Both the position numbers and the translations under genes were made by a program. Shown here piece by piece: positions 8,112-16,337 of a DNA stretch of 64,000 nt. Below the pieces are notes generated by a model. The model made no database searches. It worked only from the letters and a program-made list of their open reading frames with translations, and was not told where the DNA came from. Source of the stretch: Treponema sp. (GTDB lineage Bacteria > Spirochaetota > Spirochaetia > Treponematales > Treponemataceae). Location of the stretch: the NCBI GenBank assembly GCA_022640795.1, contig JALCCK010000007.1, forward strand, positions 1-64,000. Reading direction: 5' to 3'. How positions within the stretch are numbered: position 1 is the first letter of the stretch; each line of letters opens with the position of its first letter.

Positions 8112-9971
8112 TTGGAAACAATCGATGATCTTGGACTGTATACATTTCCTGCTCTTTTTCGTAATTCATTAAGAAAATTTTCTGATTGTCCGGCTCTTTC
8201 GCTGGTGAACGGCATTCCTGTAACGTACCGGCAGTTGGGGACAAAAGTCGAATCTTTCGCAAAACTTCTGCACTGTTTTGGTTTTCATGTCGGCAGCAAG
8301 GTTGCCATTTTTAGTACTGGAATGCCTAATTGGGGAGCTTCATATCTGGCGGTGGTCAATTACGGTGGAACAGCTGTTCCGCTGCTGCCTGATTTTTCTG
8401 CCGAAGAAGTTGGCGCCATATTTGAGCATTGTGGTGTCGATATGCTTATCGTTTCAGAACGGCTTTTTGACAGAATAAAGGTGCTGGATGCAAAACTCCC
8501 GCCGGTCATCATTCGTATTGAAGATTTTAAAATTATTACCGGAACCCCTGTTGTTAATTCTTCTAAAGTAACAGACTTGATGGGCCCCGATGATTTTTTT
8601 TCGTTTAAACTGCCGGAAGTTCATGTAAAAGAATCCGATAGCGCCTCTATAATTTATACTTCAGGGACGACCGGACGTTCAAAGGGTGTTGAACTTACTC
8701 ATAAGAATCTTGTCTGGACGGCGGTTCAAGGTCAGAATTTTCATCGTATCAATAAAATGGACCGATGTCTTTCGTTTCTTCCGCTTTCCCATGTCTATGA
8801 ATTTACGATCGATTTCACGATGCAGCTTATGAACGGTGCCTGTGTTTACTATCTTGGAAAACCGCCGGTACTGAGTATTTTGCAGCCGGCTTTTCTCAAA
8901 ATTCAGCCGACGATTGTTTGCAGCGTTCCGATAGTTATGGAGAAAATTTTTAAAACCAGAGTACTTCCTGAACTGACCGGCAAACCGCTGCTAAAAACAC
9001 TTTATTCGATTCGTCCGTTCAGAATACTGTTGCATCGGGCCGCCGGGAAACGGCTCATGAAAACCTTTGGAGGACATATAAAATTTTTCGGGATTGGCGG
9101 GGCCAGAATGGATCCGAAAGTTGAACGTTTCCTCAAAGATGCACGATTCCCGTATGCGATAGGATATGGCCTCACGGAAACTTCACCGCTGCTTGCAGCA
9201 AGCGGTCCGCATATAACGGTTCCCGGTACGATAGGACTCGTCGTTCCGGGCGTTAAAATGCGAATCATGAATCCCGATAAAAAAACAGAAGTCGGAGAAG
9301 TTATTGTAAAAGGGCCAAATGTCATGAAAGGGTATTATCGGGACCCGGAACTTACAAGGGCTGCTTTTACAACGGAAAAAGACGCCTGTGGCGCCGGATG
9401 GTTTAAAACAGGAGATCTCGGTGTTATAAAAAAATATAAAGGCAGAATGAGGCTTTCTCTCAAAGGTCGTTCAAAAAATATGATATTAGGACCGAGCGGT
9501 GAAAATATCTATCCTGAAGATATAGAATTTGTATTAAATCAGCATCCACTTGTTTCCGAATCGCTGATTGTTGAAGATGATAACGGTCTGGTTGCACTTG
9601 TGCAGCTTGATGAAGATAAACTACGGTCTGAGACGGAGCAGCAGCAACATACTGCCAAAGACCGGATTGAGGCGGTGAAGAACGGTGAAACAACAGTAGG
9701 TAAAGCTGTCGGCGAAGTTCTCAGAGAGGCCGCTGAAAACGCACGACATTCTGCAGGAGATGCAGCGGAACAGCTCAAGCGCGATATTGCTTATAAGCGT
9801 GAAGAAATACTTTCTGAAATTCAGTTTTTTGTGAACAGCCGAACAAATAAAAATTCCCGGGTCGGAGATGTTCGTCAGGTAGACGAATTTGAAAAGACTG
9901 CCAGTCAGAAAATAAAACGATATTTGTATGATTTACGGACAACTATCAATAAAAAGGGCGGTAGAAAATAG
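8112..9971 (+). CDS. Long-chain acyl-CoA synthetase (AMP-forming)
   Basis: A 619-residue AMP-binding enzyme that should activate fatty acids to acyl-CoA (or acyl-ACP) through an acyl-adenylate. The P-loop-like signature IIYTSGTTGRSKGVELTH is near residues 180-197, GYGLTETSP near 351-359, and GWFKTGDLG near 431-439. After the adenylation core comes a charged, helical insertion (about 520-590) before the final segment. It starts at a TTG at 8112 with an excellent Shine-Dalgarno sequence AAGGAAGG (8096-8103) eight bases upstream. Treponemes scavenge host lipids, which fits a fatty-acid activation role; substrate length is not known. Confidence 0.87.
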   Translation: METIDDLGLYTFPALFRNSLRKFSDCPALSLVNGIPVTYRQLGTKVESFAKLLHCFGFHVGSKVAIFSTGMPNWGASYLAVVNYGGTAVPLLPDFSAEEVGAIFEHCGVDMLIVSERLFDRIKVLDAKLPPVIIRIEDFKIITGTPVVNSSKVTDLMGPDDFFSFKLPEVHVKESDSASIIYTSGTTGRSKGVELTHKNLVWTAVQGQNFHRINKMDRCLSFLPLSHVYEFTIDFTMQLMNGACVYYLGKPPVLSILQPAFLKIQPTIVCSVPIVMEKIFKTRVLPELTGKPLLKTLYSIRPFRILLHRAAGKRLMKTFGGHIKFFGIGGARMDPKVERFLKDARFPYAIGYGLTETSPLLAASGPHITVPGTIGLVVPGVKMRIMNPDKKTEVGEVIVKGPNVMKGYYRDPELTRAAFTTEKDACGAGWFKTGDLGVIKKYKGRMRLSLKGRSKNMILGPSGENIYPEDIEFVLNQHPLVSESLIVEDDNGLVALVQLDEDKLRSETEQQQHTAKDRIEAVKNGETTVGKAVGEVLREAAENARHSAGDAAEQLKRDIAYKREEILSEIQFFVNSRTNKNSRVGDVRQVDEFEKTASQKIKRYLYDLRTTINKKGGRK

Positions 9972-9976
9972 AAAAT

Positions 9977-10003
9977 TACGGTTGTTTTGTAAACACAACC
10001 GTA
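9977..10003 (-). terminator. Hairpin between acyl-CoA synthetase and murD
   Basis: TACGGTTGT (9977-9985) and ACAACCGTA (9995-10003) form a nine-pair stem. Read on the minus strand it is followed by a T-rich tract, as expected for a terminator of the murE-ddl-murD operon. On the plus strand there is no T run, so it is a poorer terminator for the convergent synthetase gene. Confidence 0.5.
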
Positions 10004-10051
10004 GAGATCCCCTGCTGCCTGTAAAACATTATCTGATTTTTGCAAAGGACT

Positions 10052-11656
10052 TTACGCAGTACCGAATAGTTGCCTGACGGTTTCCATAAATTTAGTACCG
10101 CGATCAAATTCATTTATAAACATACCGAATGATGTCGCACCCGGTGAAAAAACGATTGTTTCATCTGTCTGTAGTAGTGATGATGACGCAGTTTCCGAAA
10201 GTTTCCGTTTTACCGCTGTCAGCATATCTTCCAGCGATGGGTACGGACCGTTATAGGATACTTTGTATTTCCTCAGAAGCGTACAGAGCTCGTCTGTTGC
10301 ACTGCCTGCAAGCAGATAGAGTGATTTAACCGGCATTTCATGATGGTGGCACGACAGAGATGCGGCAAGCGGTGCCATGGACAGTCCTTTTTCTGTACCG
10401 CCGCAGAGTAAAATGACCGGATGTCCGAATGCCTGACTTGCTGCCGCTGCCGCTTCCGGAACCGTAGCACAGGAATCATTATAAAATTTTACAGAACGCA
10501 GTCTCGTCTTTATACCGGCATTTTTTTGCTGGTCCGGTGTCCAGCTGAAAAAATACTGCAGGCGGTGGGGCAGTCCCTCCCAGTTTCCCAGTATACGGAT
10601 TATTTTTTCGGGAGCAATCTTCATGAGCCGAAGTACCAGCGCAGCATTCAGCACGTTAGTCTTCATATGGTCCCCGGGAACGGCAAGTGGTCCCAGAATG
10701 GTTTCCGTATCATCCATATTTTTTTGTGCAGCAGATGAAAGCATCGTCCGCGGTAAACGGGCTACACCGTGAAAACTGCCGTCTGCTGCTGTTTCCTGCC
10801 ATACACCGAGTATGCCGTGGGGCAGCGGCCGTCTGCTGTAGTTCAGCACCAATCCCTTTGTTTCAGCTGCAAAGACAGTCCCCCAGGTACTACCATTTGA
10901 CGGTCCGCTTCCGGGTTCATCCTCGTCTGCATCTATTATCGTAAAATCATTTTCGGTCTGATCGGCATAAATAAGTTTCTTGTCGGCGATATAGGCTTCC
11001 ATACTGTGATAAAAATTCTGATGATCGGGAACAATTTTTGTAATTACCGCAATATGCGGCCGCAGTACTGCCCGTCCGCGCAGGTCCGCAAGCTGCCAGC
11101 TCGAAAGTTCAAGTACAACAATAGTTTTTTCATTGGTTTTTTCAAGAAAAGAAAGCGGACTTACGGTAATATTACCGCCTGAAAAAGAGATGAAACCCGC
11201 CTTTTCAAGTCCGTACTGGATTGCGCTGACTGTTGATGATTTCCCCTTGCTACCGGTAACAGCAATGATTGGTGATTTCGTGAAGTGCAGAAAGATACTC
11301 AGATCTGTTTCTATAACTTTTGCAGCAGCCAGAAATTTATTACCATCGTATTTTATACCGGGATTTTTTATAACGCAGTCAGCTTCGCTAAAGTCCTCGA
11401 CACGATGTTCTCCCAGTACGTAGGTGAGCCGCGTTTTATCAAGCGACGGATCGGATTCCAGGGATTTTATAGTCGGTAAAAGTCCGTCGCGGTTTTTCAT
11501 GTCGGTTACCGTAACATATGCACCGTGTTTAAGAAAGAATCGTACGGAACTTTCTCCACCACCGTTTAATCCGAGTCCCATTACGGTTATATGACTGTTT
11601 CGTATATCGGATAATGTCCTGAAGAAGCACCCTTTCGGGTAGCAGTGGGCAGTCAT
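10052..11656 (-). CDS. murD: UDP-N-acetylmuramoylalanine--D-glutamate ligase
   Basis: A 534-residue cytoplasmic Mur ligase that adds D-glutamate to UDP-MurNAc-L-Ala. Seen: an N-terminal Rossmann motif MGLGLNGGGESS (about residues 26-37), the ATP loop VTGSKGKSS (about 132-140), LELSSWQL (about 184-191), PDHQNFYHSMEAYIADKK with the lysine expected to be carbamylated (about 213-230), GLPHRLQ (about 370-376), and NDSCATVPEA (about 398-407). It is about 80 residues longer than usual, with an insertion around residues 245-320. The family motif DSKATN reads DSCATV here, and the ATP loop has SK where TN is common. Third gene of murE-ddl-murD. Confidence 0.87.
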   Translation of the reverse strand: MTAHCYPKGCFFRTLSDIRNSHITVMGLGLNGGGESSVRFFLKHGAYVTVTDMKNRDGLLPTIKSLESDPSLDKTRLTYVLGEHRVEDFSEADCVIKNPGIKYDGNKFLAAAKVIETDLSIFLHFTKSPIIAVTGSKGKSSTVSAIQYGLEKAGFISFSGGNITVSPLSFLEKTNEKTIVVLELSSWQLADLRGRAVLRPHIAVITKIVPDHQNFYHSMEAYIADKKLIYADQTENDFTIIDADEDEPGSGPSNGSTWGTVFAAETKGLVLNYSRRPLPHGILGVWQETAADGSFHGVARLPRTMLSSAAQKNMDDTETILGPLAVPGDHMKTNVLNAALVLRLMKIAPEKIIRILGNWEGLPHRLQYFFSWTPDQQKNAGIKTRLRSVKFYNDSCATVPEAAAAASQAFGHPVILLCGGTEKGLSMAPLAASLSCHHHEMPVKSLYLLAGSATDELCTLLRKYKVSYNGPYPSLEDMLTAVKRKLSETASSSLLQTDETIVFSPGATSFGMFINEFDRGTKFMETVRQLFGTA

Positions 11657-11659
11657 TGT

Positions 11660-12790
11660 TTACCTCGACGTCTGAAGCGAAGCATGTGCTTTATAGCGCA
11701 GTACAGCTTCATTCAGGAGCAGCTCGATGAGTTTTGTAAATCCGATTCCCGATGCATTGCAGAGCTTCGGGAACATACTGATTGAGGTAAAGCCAGGCAG
11801 CGTGTTTATTTCATTCAGAAATATTTCTCCGGAGTTCTTATCGACGAAAAAATCGACACGACTTAATCCCGATGCGTTGACGGTTTCATAAGCTTTGACA
11901 GCAACAGCCCGTAATTTCTTCTCCGTTTCTGCCGGAATATCCGCTGGGATTTTCAATGCCGCTCCGTTTGGATCGGTATATTTCGCATCATAATCATAGA
12001 ATTCGTGTGACGGAATTATTTCTCCGGGAATAAAGGCTCTTACTTTCTGGACCTCATCGTTTACCGGTGAGGTAATACTGTTCCCGATAACCGAACATTC
12101 TACTTCGTGTGCGGTAACAGCTTTTTCGATCAGAACCTTATTGTCCCAGTGGAAAGCATCCAGCAGTGCTCCCGAAAGTGATCTGAGATCTCCTGCCTTT
12201 GTTGCGCCGACGGATGAACCTGCACAACAAGGTTTTACAAACAGCGGAAATCCAAGTTTTTCGACAGCATCAGCAATAACTTTATCATATTGTCCGGAAT
12301 CAGAAATATCGGTACGTGTCATCGTCACCGATGGAACGACTTGTAGTCCTGCCTGCCGCCATAGTTTTTTTGTGATGTCCTTGTCCATAGTTATACTGCT
12401 TGCCATAACACCACAGCCGACGTACGGGATATCTGCCATTTCGAGCAACCCCTGGATCGTACCATCTTCGCCAAAAGTACCGTGAAGTACCGGAAAAACG
12501 ATATCAGCCTGAAACGGCTCTCCATTTGCGCTGAATGCATACATACCGCCACCGGGAGTTACAGAGACTTCTTTCTTTTCATCTGCAAAGATTTCAAGAA
12601 CATAATCGGAATCCTGCTGTAGTTTCTGCAGAAGGCTGTTATTCTGTAAATACCATCTGCCGTTTTTTGCTATTCCGATAAGAATAATCATATGTTTTGT
12701 ACTGTCGATATTCCGTACTACAGAAGATGCCGAAAGGAGTGATATTTCATGCTCTCCCGATTTCCCGCCATAGATTACTGCAATTTTCAT
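11660..12790 (-). CDS. ddl: D-alanine--D-alanine ligase
   Basis: A 376-residue ATP-grasp enzyme that makes D-Ala-D-Ala for the peptidoglycan pentapeptide. Features: IAVIYGGKSGEHEISLLSA at the start, HGTFGEDGTIQGLLEM (about residues 104-119), the KPCCAGSSVGATKA ATP loop (about 185-198), and a C-terminal NEINTLPGFTSISMFPKL segment that binds Mg-ATP. The insertion with YDYDAKYTD (about 270-280) is typical of the larger VanA/Ddl-like group, and a Tyr in this loop is often associated with D-Ala rather than D-lactate use. The start codon overlaps the murE stop by four bases, so translation is probably coupled. Confidence 0.93.
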   Translation of the reverse strand: MKIAVIYGGKSGEHEISLLSASSVVRNIDSTKHMIILIGIAKNGRWYLQNNSLLQKLQQDSDYVLEIFADEKKEVSVTPGGGMYAFSANGEPFQADIVFPVLHGTFGEDGTIQGLLEMADIPYVGCGVMASSITMDKDITKKLWRQAGLQVVPSVTMTRTDISDSGQYDKVIADAVEKLGFPLFVKPCCAGSSVGATKAGDLRSLSGALLDAFHWDNKVLIEKAVTAHEVECSVIGNSITSPVNDEVQKVRAFIPGEIIPSHEFYDYDAKYTDPNGAALKIPADIPAETEKKLRAVAVKAYETVNASGLSRVDFFVDKNSGEIFLNEINTLPGFTSISMFPKLCNASGIGFTKLIELLLNEAVLRYKAHASLQTSR

Positions 12791-14562
12791 TTCTGTTCCT
12801 CCCTGCTTCTGTATCCCATTTCTGTCAGTGCTGTTTCAGCCTCTTTTATCTCATCATACGGCATGCTGTGGTCTTTATAGATTATTGAGTTTTCATGTGA
12901 TTTTCCCAGCAGCAGAACGATATCGCCCTGTCGTGCTGTATTGAACGCTGCACGGATTGCTTTTTTCCGGTCCGGAATAATGAACATTGTTTGATCAATA
13001 CGTTTTCCTTTTTTTTCTGCCCCGGCAGCTATCATTTTGAGCAGGCTGACAGAATTTTCACCGCGAGGGTCTTCGTCCGCAAGAAAAATTATATCACAGA
13101 ATCTGGCTGCAACTTCTCCCTGCAGCGGTCGTTTTTCCCTGTCGCGTTCTCCTCCGCTGCCGAAGACGCATATCATTCGGCCTGTACAGCGTTTTCTGAC
13201 CGGCGGAAATATGGTTTCAAAAGATGAAGGTGTATGTGCGTAGTCGACAATTACTTCGAATGGCTGTCCCTGATCGATTACCGTCATACGACCTTTTACC
13301 GGTACAAGATGTGATGCCATAGTTCCCAATTTCTCGAACGGAAGCTCCGCAAGACCGCTGACAGCGATCATAGCGGCCATTATGTTATACGCATTAAAAG
13401 CTCCCGGCAGAGCTGCATTGATATGGACCGAAGAATACGTATGAGGCATAACCGGATCGTCTCCGGGGCGGAAGACGGCATCCTTTCCGTCTGTCTCAAG
13501 TCTGAAAGAGATGCCGAATCTTGCCGCAGCGATATTTTTAGCCGTCATATAACGCATATAATCAGGAATTCCGGGCAGGGCAACCGCATCTTCTCCTGTT
13601 TCGGCAGCGGAGCGGCCTGCTTTTCCGTCAGTCGTAAATCCGTAAACCGGTTTTTGAGTGGCATCCATAAAATACGTAAAGGAAGCGTCCTCAAGATTTA
13701 CGACTCCGAACGATGGCACAACTCTCCGTTTACCATCGATGAATTTTATATGATCGTGTCCGTCGAGATTTCGAAAAAGATTTGCCTTGTCATTCCTGTA
13801 TTGTTCGAAGGTATGATGAAATTCAAGATGCTCCAGCGTTACGTTCATGAATACACCACAATCGAAGAGAACGTTGCCGAGACGATTCAGTTTTTTTGAA
13901 AGACCATGAGATGAAGCCTCTATGACTGCATATTCACAACCGTTTTTTACCATTTCGTTGAGATGATGCTGGATAACAGGAGCTTCCGGCGTTGTCTGAT
14001 GCTGTGGATTATCGAGCGCTTCGCCTCCGAACGAATACTGCACGGTCGAGATAAAACCTGCTTTTTTTCCTGCCAGCCGCAAAAACTGCCAGATAAAAGC
14101 TACCGTAGAACTTTTCCCTTCCGTTCCCGTGACTCCGATTACGACCATCTTTTTTGAGGGAGCGTCATAAAATGAATCGGCTACCGGAGCCATTGCAAAC
14201 CTGGTGTCGGGAACCTTCAGAAATGCAGGAATGACATGCCTGTCTGTCAGTCCGAGATGGGCTTCCAGTATCCGTCTGGCTGTTATTGCCGCTATTTTTA
14301 ATTTTAAAGCATGATCCATATCTCCCTGAAATACTATAACATCCGCTCCCTTTTCAAGTGCGGCCGGAATAAAAAGGTTACCGTTCAGATGGGTTCCCGG
14401 CAATGCAAAAAAAAGATCTCCCGGATTTACGGATCTTGAATCAAACGCTAATCCCGAGACGGTAATATCGGAAATAAACGACTCTTCTACCGGTGTCATA
14501 CCGTCTGCTGCAACAGATATATGTTCAAAAGAAGCAAGCAGCTGATTTAAAATTTTACGCAT
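12787..14562 (-). CDS. murE: UDP-MurNAc-tripeptide synthetase
   Basis: A 591-residue Mur ligase that adds the third, diamino-acid residue to UDP-MurNAc-L-Ala-D-Glu. Recognised are GLAFDSRSVNPGDLFFALPG in the N-terminal domain, the ATP loop GVTGTEGKSS, TTPEAPVIQHHLNEM, EASSHGLS, VDYAHTPSSF, the GSGGERDREKRP motif, and the specificity loop ADEDPRGE. Meso-DAP enzymes usually carry DNPR at that loop; here it is EDPR, which fits a diamino acid other than DAP. Treponemes are reported to use ornithine, so L-ornithine is my inference. First gene of the operon. About 90 residues longer than E. coli MurE, with extra material near 300-345. Confidence 0.88.
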   Translation of the reverse strand: MRKILNQLLASFEHISVAADGMTPVEESFISDITVSGLAFDSRSVNPGDLFFALPGTHLNGNLFIPAALEKGADVIVFQGDMDHALKLKIAAITARRILEAHLGLTDRHVIPAFLKVPDTRFAMAPVADSFYDAPSKKMVVIGVTGTEGKSSTVAFIWQFLRLAGKKAGFISTVQYSFGGEALDNPQHQTTPEAPVIQHHLNEMVKNGCEYAVIEASSHGLSKKLNRLGNVLFDCGVFMNVTLEHLEFHHTFEQYRNDKANLFRNLDGHDHIKFIDGKRRVVPSFGVVNLEDASFTYFMDATQKPVYGFTTDGKAGRSAAETGEDAVALPGIPDYMRYMTAKNIAAARFGISFRLETDGKDAVFRPGDDPVMPHTYSSVHINAALPGAFNAYNIMAAMIAVSGLAELPFEKLGTMASHLVPVKGRMTVIDQGQPFEVIVDYAHTPSSFETIFPPVRKRCTGRMICVFGSGGERDREKRPLQGEVAARFCDIIFLADEDPRGENSVSLLKMIAAGAEKKGKRIDQTMFIIPDRKKAIRAAFNTARQGDIVLLLGKSHENSIIYKDHSMPYDEIKEAETALTEMGYRSREEQK

Positions 14563-14634
14563 AACGCTCTGATTCTACTCTGAATTTTGTCTCTGCACAA
14601 GACAAAATGCCGTAATCTTTCCGGATGAAAATGC

Positions 14635-14664
14635 TGTACAAAAATTACAGGAAAATTGTATACT
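14635..14664 (+). promoter_or_regulatory. Promoter abutting queD
   Basis: TGTACA (14635-14640), an 18-base spacer and TATACT (14659-14664), six bases before the ATG at 14671. No Shine-Dalgarno sequence lies between. The -35 box is weak, the -10 box strong. This again predicts a leaderless transcript. Confidence 0.5.
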
Positions 14665-14670
14665 GAAGAT

Positions 14671-15069
14671 ATGTATGAAGTTCGGGTTGAAGCGGATTTT
14701 TCCGCAGCGCATTTTTTGCGTGATTATAATGGTCGATGTGAGCGGCTGCACGGGCACAACTATAAAGTATTTGCACATGTCCGCGGAACTGAATTGTCGG
14801 AAGGCGGAATGCTGCTTGATTTTTCAAAACTTAAATATATAGTAAAAAAAATCTGCGACAGAATGGATCATACGAATCTGAATGATATGCAGATATTTGA
14901 GCAGAATCCGAGTGCTGAACGTATAGCTCATTATATTTATGATGCAATTGTTGCAGAAATGAAAGAAACCGGCGTCGATCTTACCTCAGGTGAAGGAAAG
15001 AAGTCCGCCTTTCTGTACGCAGTAGATGTGTTTGAAACAGATAGAAATCGTGCCCGTTATTTCCAGTAA
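14671..15069 (+). CDS. queD: 6-carboxy-tetrahydropterin synthase QueD
   Basis: A 132-residue enzyme of the 6-pyruvoyl-tetrahydropterin synthase family; it makes 6-carboxy-tetrahydropterin, the second step toward preQ0 and queuosine. Zinc ligands are the His of SAAHFL (about residue 12) and two His in LHGHNY (about 27-31); the catalytic Cys sits four residues before in GRCERLHGH. MLLDFSKLK and DHTNLND are family marks. The ATG at 14671 gives the conserved N-terminus; a TTG 15 bases upstream lies in the promoter. No queC, queE or queF is in the window. The 3' end overlaps the convergent thioesterase gene by 13 bases. Confidence 0.87.
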   Translation: MYEVRVEADFSAAHFLRDYNGRCERLHGHNYKVFAHVRGTELSEGGMLLDFSKLKYIVKKICDRMDHTNLNDMQIFEQNPSAERIAHYIYDAIVAEMKETGVDLTSGEGKKSAFLYAVDVFETDRNRARYFQ

Positions 15070-15815
15070 AATTCACATTCGAAACTGGTAATACCGTCAT
15101 GCCGGCCGACGATGACGGCTTTCTTCTGTTCATCATTGAACGAGCCGAACATTTCCATAAGATCGCCTCTGCGGGCTTCTTTTGAAAAATTGATTCTGAA
15201 ATCGCTGAATTTCTTTTGCTGGTATTCAACGGGCAGACTGTCGATAGCATATGCGCCGTAACGGGCGTTGTTCATATGGCCGTTTGCGTCAATATCGGAA
15301 AAACAGATATGCCGTTCACTCAGTTTTTGCAAGTCTTTCGGAATAGAAATCTTGCCGAATTTCATGCAATCAAGTTCACGATGGAAGACTGGCGGTTCCC
15401 GTAGTGTGAATTCTGACGGTCGGACAATGCGGCGGCTTTTAGGATCAACAATAATCCACGAACTGATACCGGATATAAGCGGTGCTCCATTTTTATCGAT
15501 GAATCGATATCCTCTCACGAGCTGAATCGGTTCCGGAGTTTCTTCCCATGTTTCAAGCGTGACAAAATCATTTTCGCGCGGCATACGATGAAATCTGAAT
15601 GCCTGTCTGGAAACCAGCATTGCATAGCCGTGATCCTGCAGGAATTCTGCCGACATTCCTCGTTCTTTATAATCCTCGGTTGCTGTATCTGAAGAAATCC
15701 TCAGAAGTTCGAACAGATACAGTTCCCGTTTTTCATTACACTGGCTGAAATCAATCACCATCTGGCGGCTGAATATTTGCTTATGTTCATCGTGTTGTTC
15801 AACAAAAGTCAGCAT
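15057..15815 (-). CDS. Acyl-ACP thioesterase
   Basis: A 252-residue double hot-dog protein that should hydrolyse acyl-ACP and release free fatty acid. The first half has the FatA/FatB-like MVSRQAFRFHRMPRENDFVTLETW (about residues 67-90), and the second half has SDIDANGHMNNARYGAYAIDSLP, the Asn/His catalytic neighbourhood (about 175-197). It is the last gene of a three-gene minus-strand operon (DUF2156, cysteine-cluster protein, thioesterase), and its start overlaps the preceding gene by seven bases. Chain-length preference unknown. Confidence 0.85.
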   Translation of the reverse strand: MLTFVEQHDEHKQIFSRQMVIDFSQCNEKRELYLFELLRISSDTATEDYKERGMSAEFLQDHGYAMLVSRQAFRFHRMPRENDFVTLETWEETPEPIQLVRGYRFIDKNGAPLISGISSWIIVDPKSRRIVRPSEFTLREPPVFHRELDCMKFGKISIPKDLQKLSERHICFSDIDANGHMNNARYGAYAIDSLPVEYQQKKFSDFRINFSKEARRGDLMEMFGSFNDEQKKAVIVGRHDGITSFECEFYWK

Positions 15816-16327
15816 TGCATATACTCCTTTCTCATGAGAATCGGAAAATCCTTGCGATAATCTTTTATTATATCAGGCGTTTTTTGAGCTTCCTTGAATA
15901 GTACCTCACCAAGGCCGTCCTGTACAACCAGTTTTTTTATTTTTTCAATCGGCTGGTTGTTTATGGCTGTACACGTAGGGGTGAGAACGATAACAATATC
16001 TTTGTTTTGCCGCATGATACGGAGCGGCCATATTTTACAGTCGAATGGTTTTTCTGTATCCTTTAAAATACAGCCCTTTTTTTGGTCAAGAAACGGACAG
16101 GGGGCAAATTCATCATTTGAATCCGTTTTATACAAGGGTTCCATGTTTAGCGTAAATGAATTTCCGACTGGTTTTACGGCAAAATCGCCGTATTTCTTTT
16201 TCAGCAGTGAAGTCTGTTTTTTTGAAAAAAGCGGAGTTTCCCAGGCTGCCGGACGTTCAAAAAGACAGCAGAATTTACACTGTGCGCAATCGTTTTGTGT
16301 CAGAATAGATGAAAGATATGAAATCAT
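15809..16327 (-). CDS. YkgJ-type cysteine-cluster protein
   Basis: A 172-residue soluble protein with the cysteine pattern of the YkgJ family (putative zinc- or iron-chelating): CAQCKFCCLF near residues 15-24, CPFL with KGCIL near 77-91, and FDCKIWPLRI near 98-107. Such proteins probably bind a metal or Fe-S cluster; the reaction is unknown. AGGA lies about eight bases before the ATG. It sits between DUF2156 and the thioesterase and is probably co-transcribed with both, which suggests a lipid or envelope link, but that is inference. Confidence 0.7.
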   Translation of the reverse strand: MISYLSSILTQNDCAQCKFCCLFERPAAWETPLFSKKQTSLLKKKYGDFAVKPVGNSFTLNMEPLYKTDSNDEFAPCPFLDQKKGCILKDTEKPFDCKIWPLRIMRQNKDIVIVLTPTCTAINNQPIEKIKKLVVQDGLGEVLFKEAQKTPDIIKDYRKDFPILMRKEYMQC

Positions 16328-16337
16328 AGTTGTCCTC

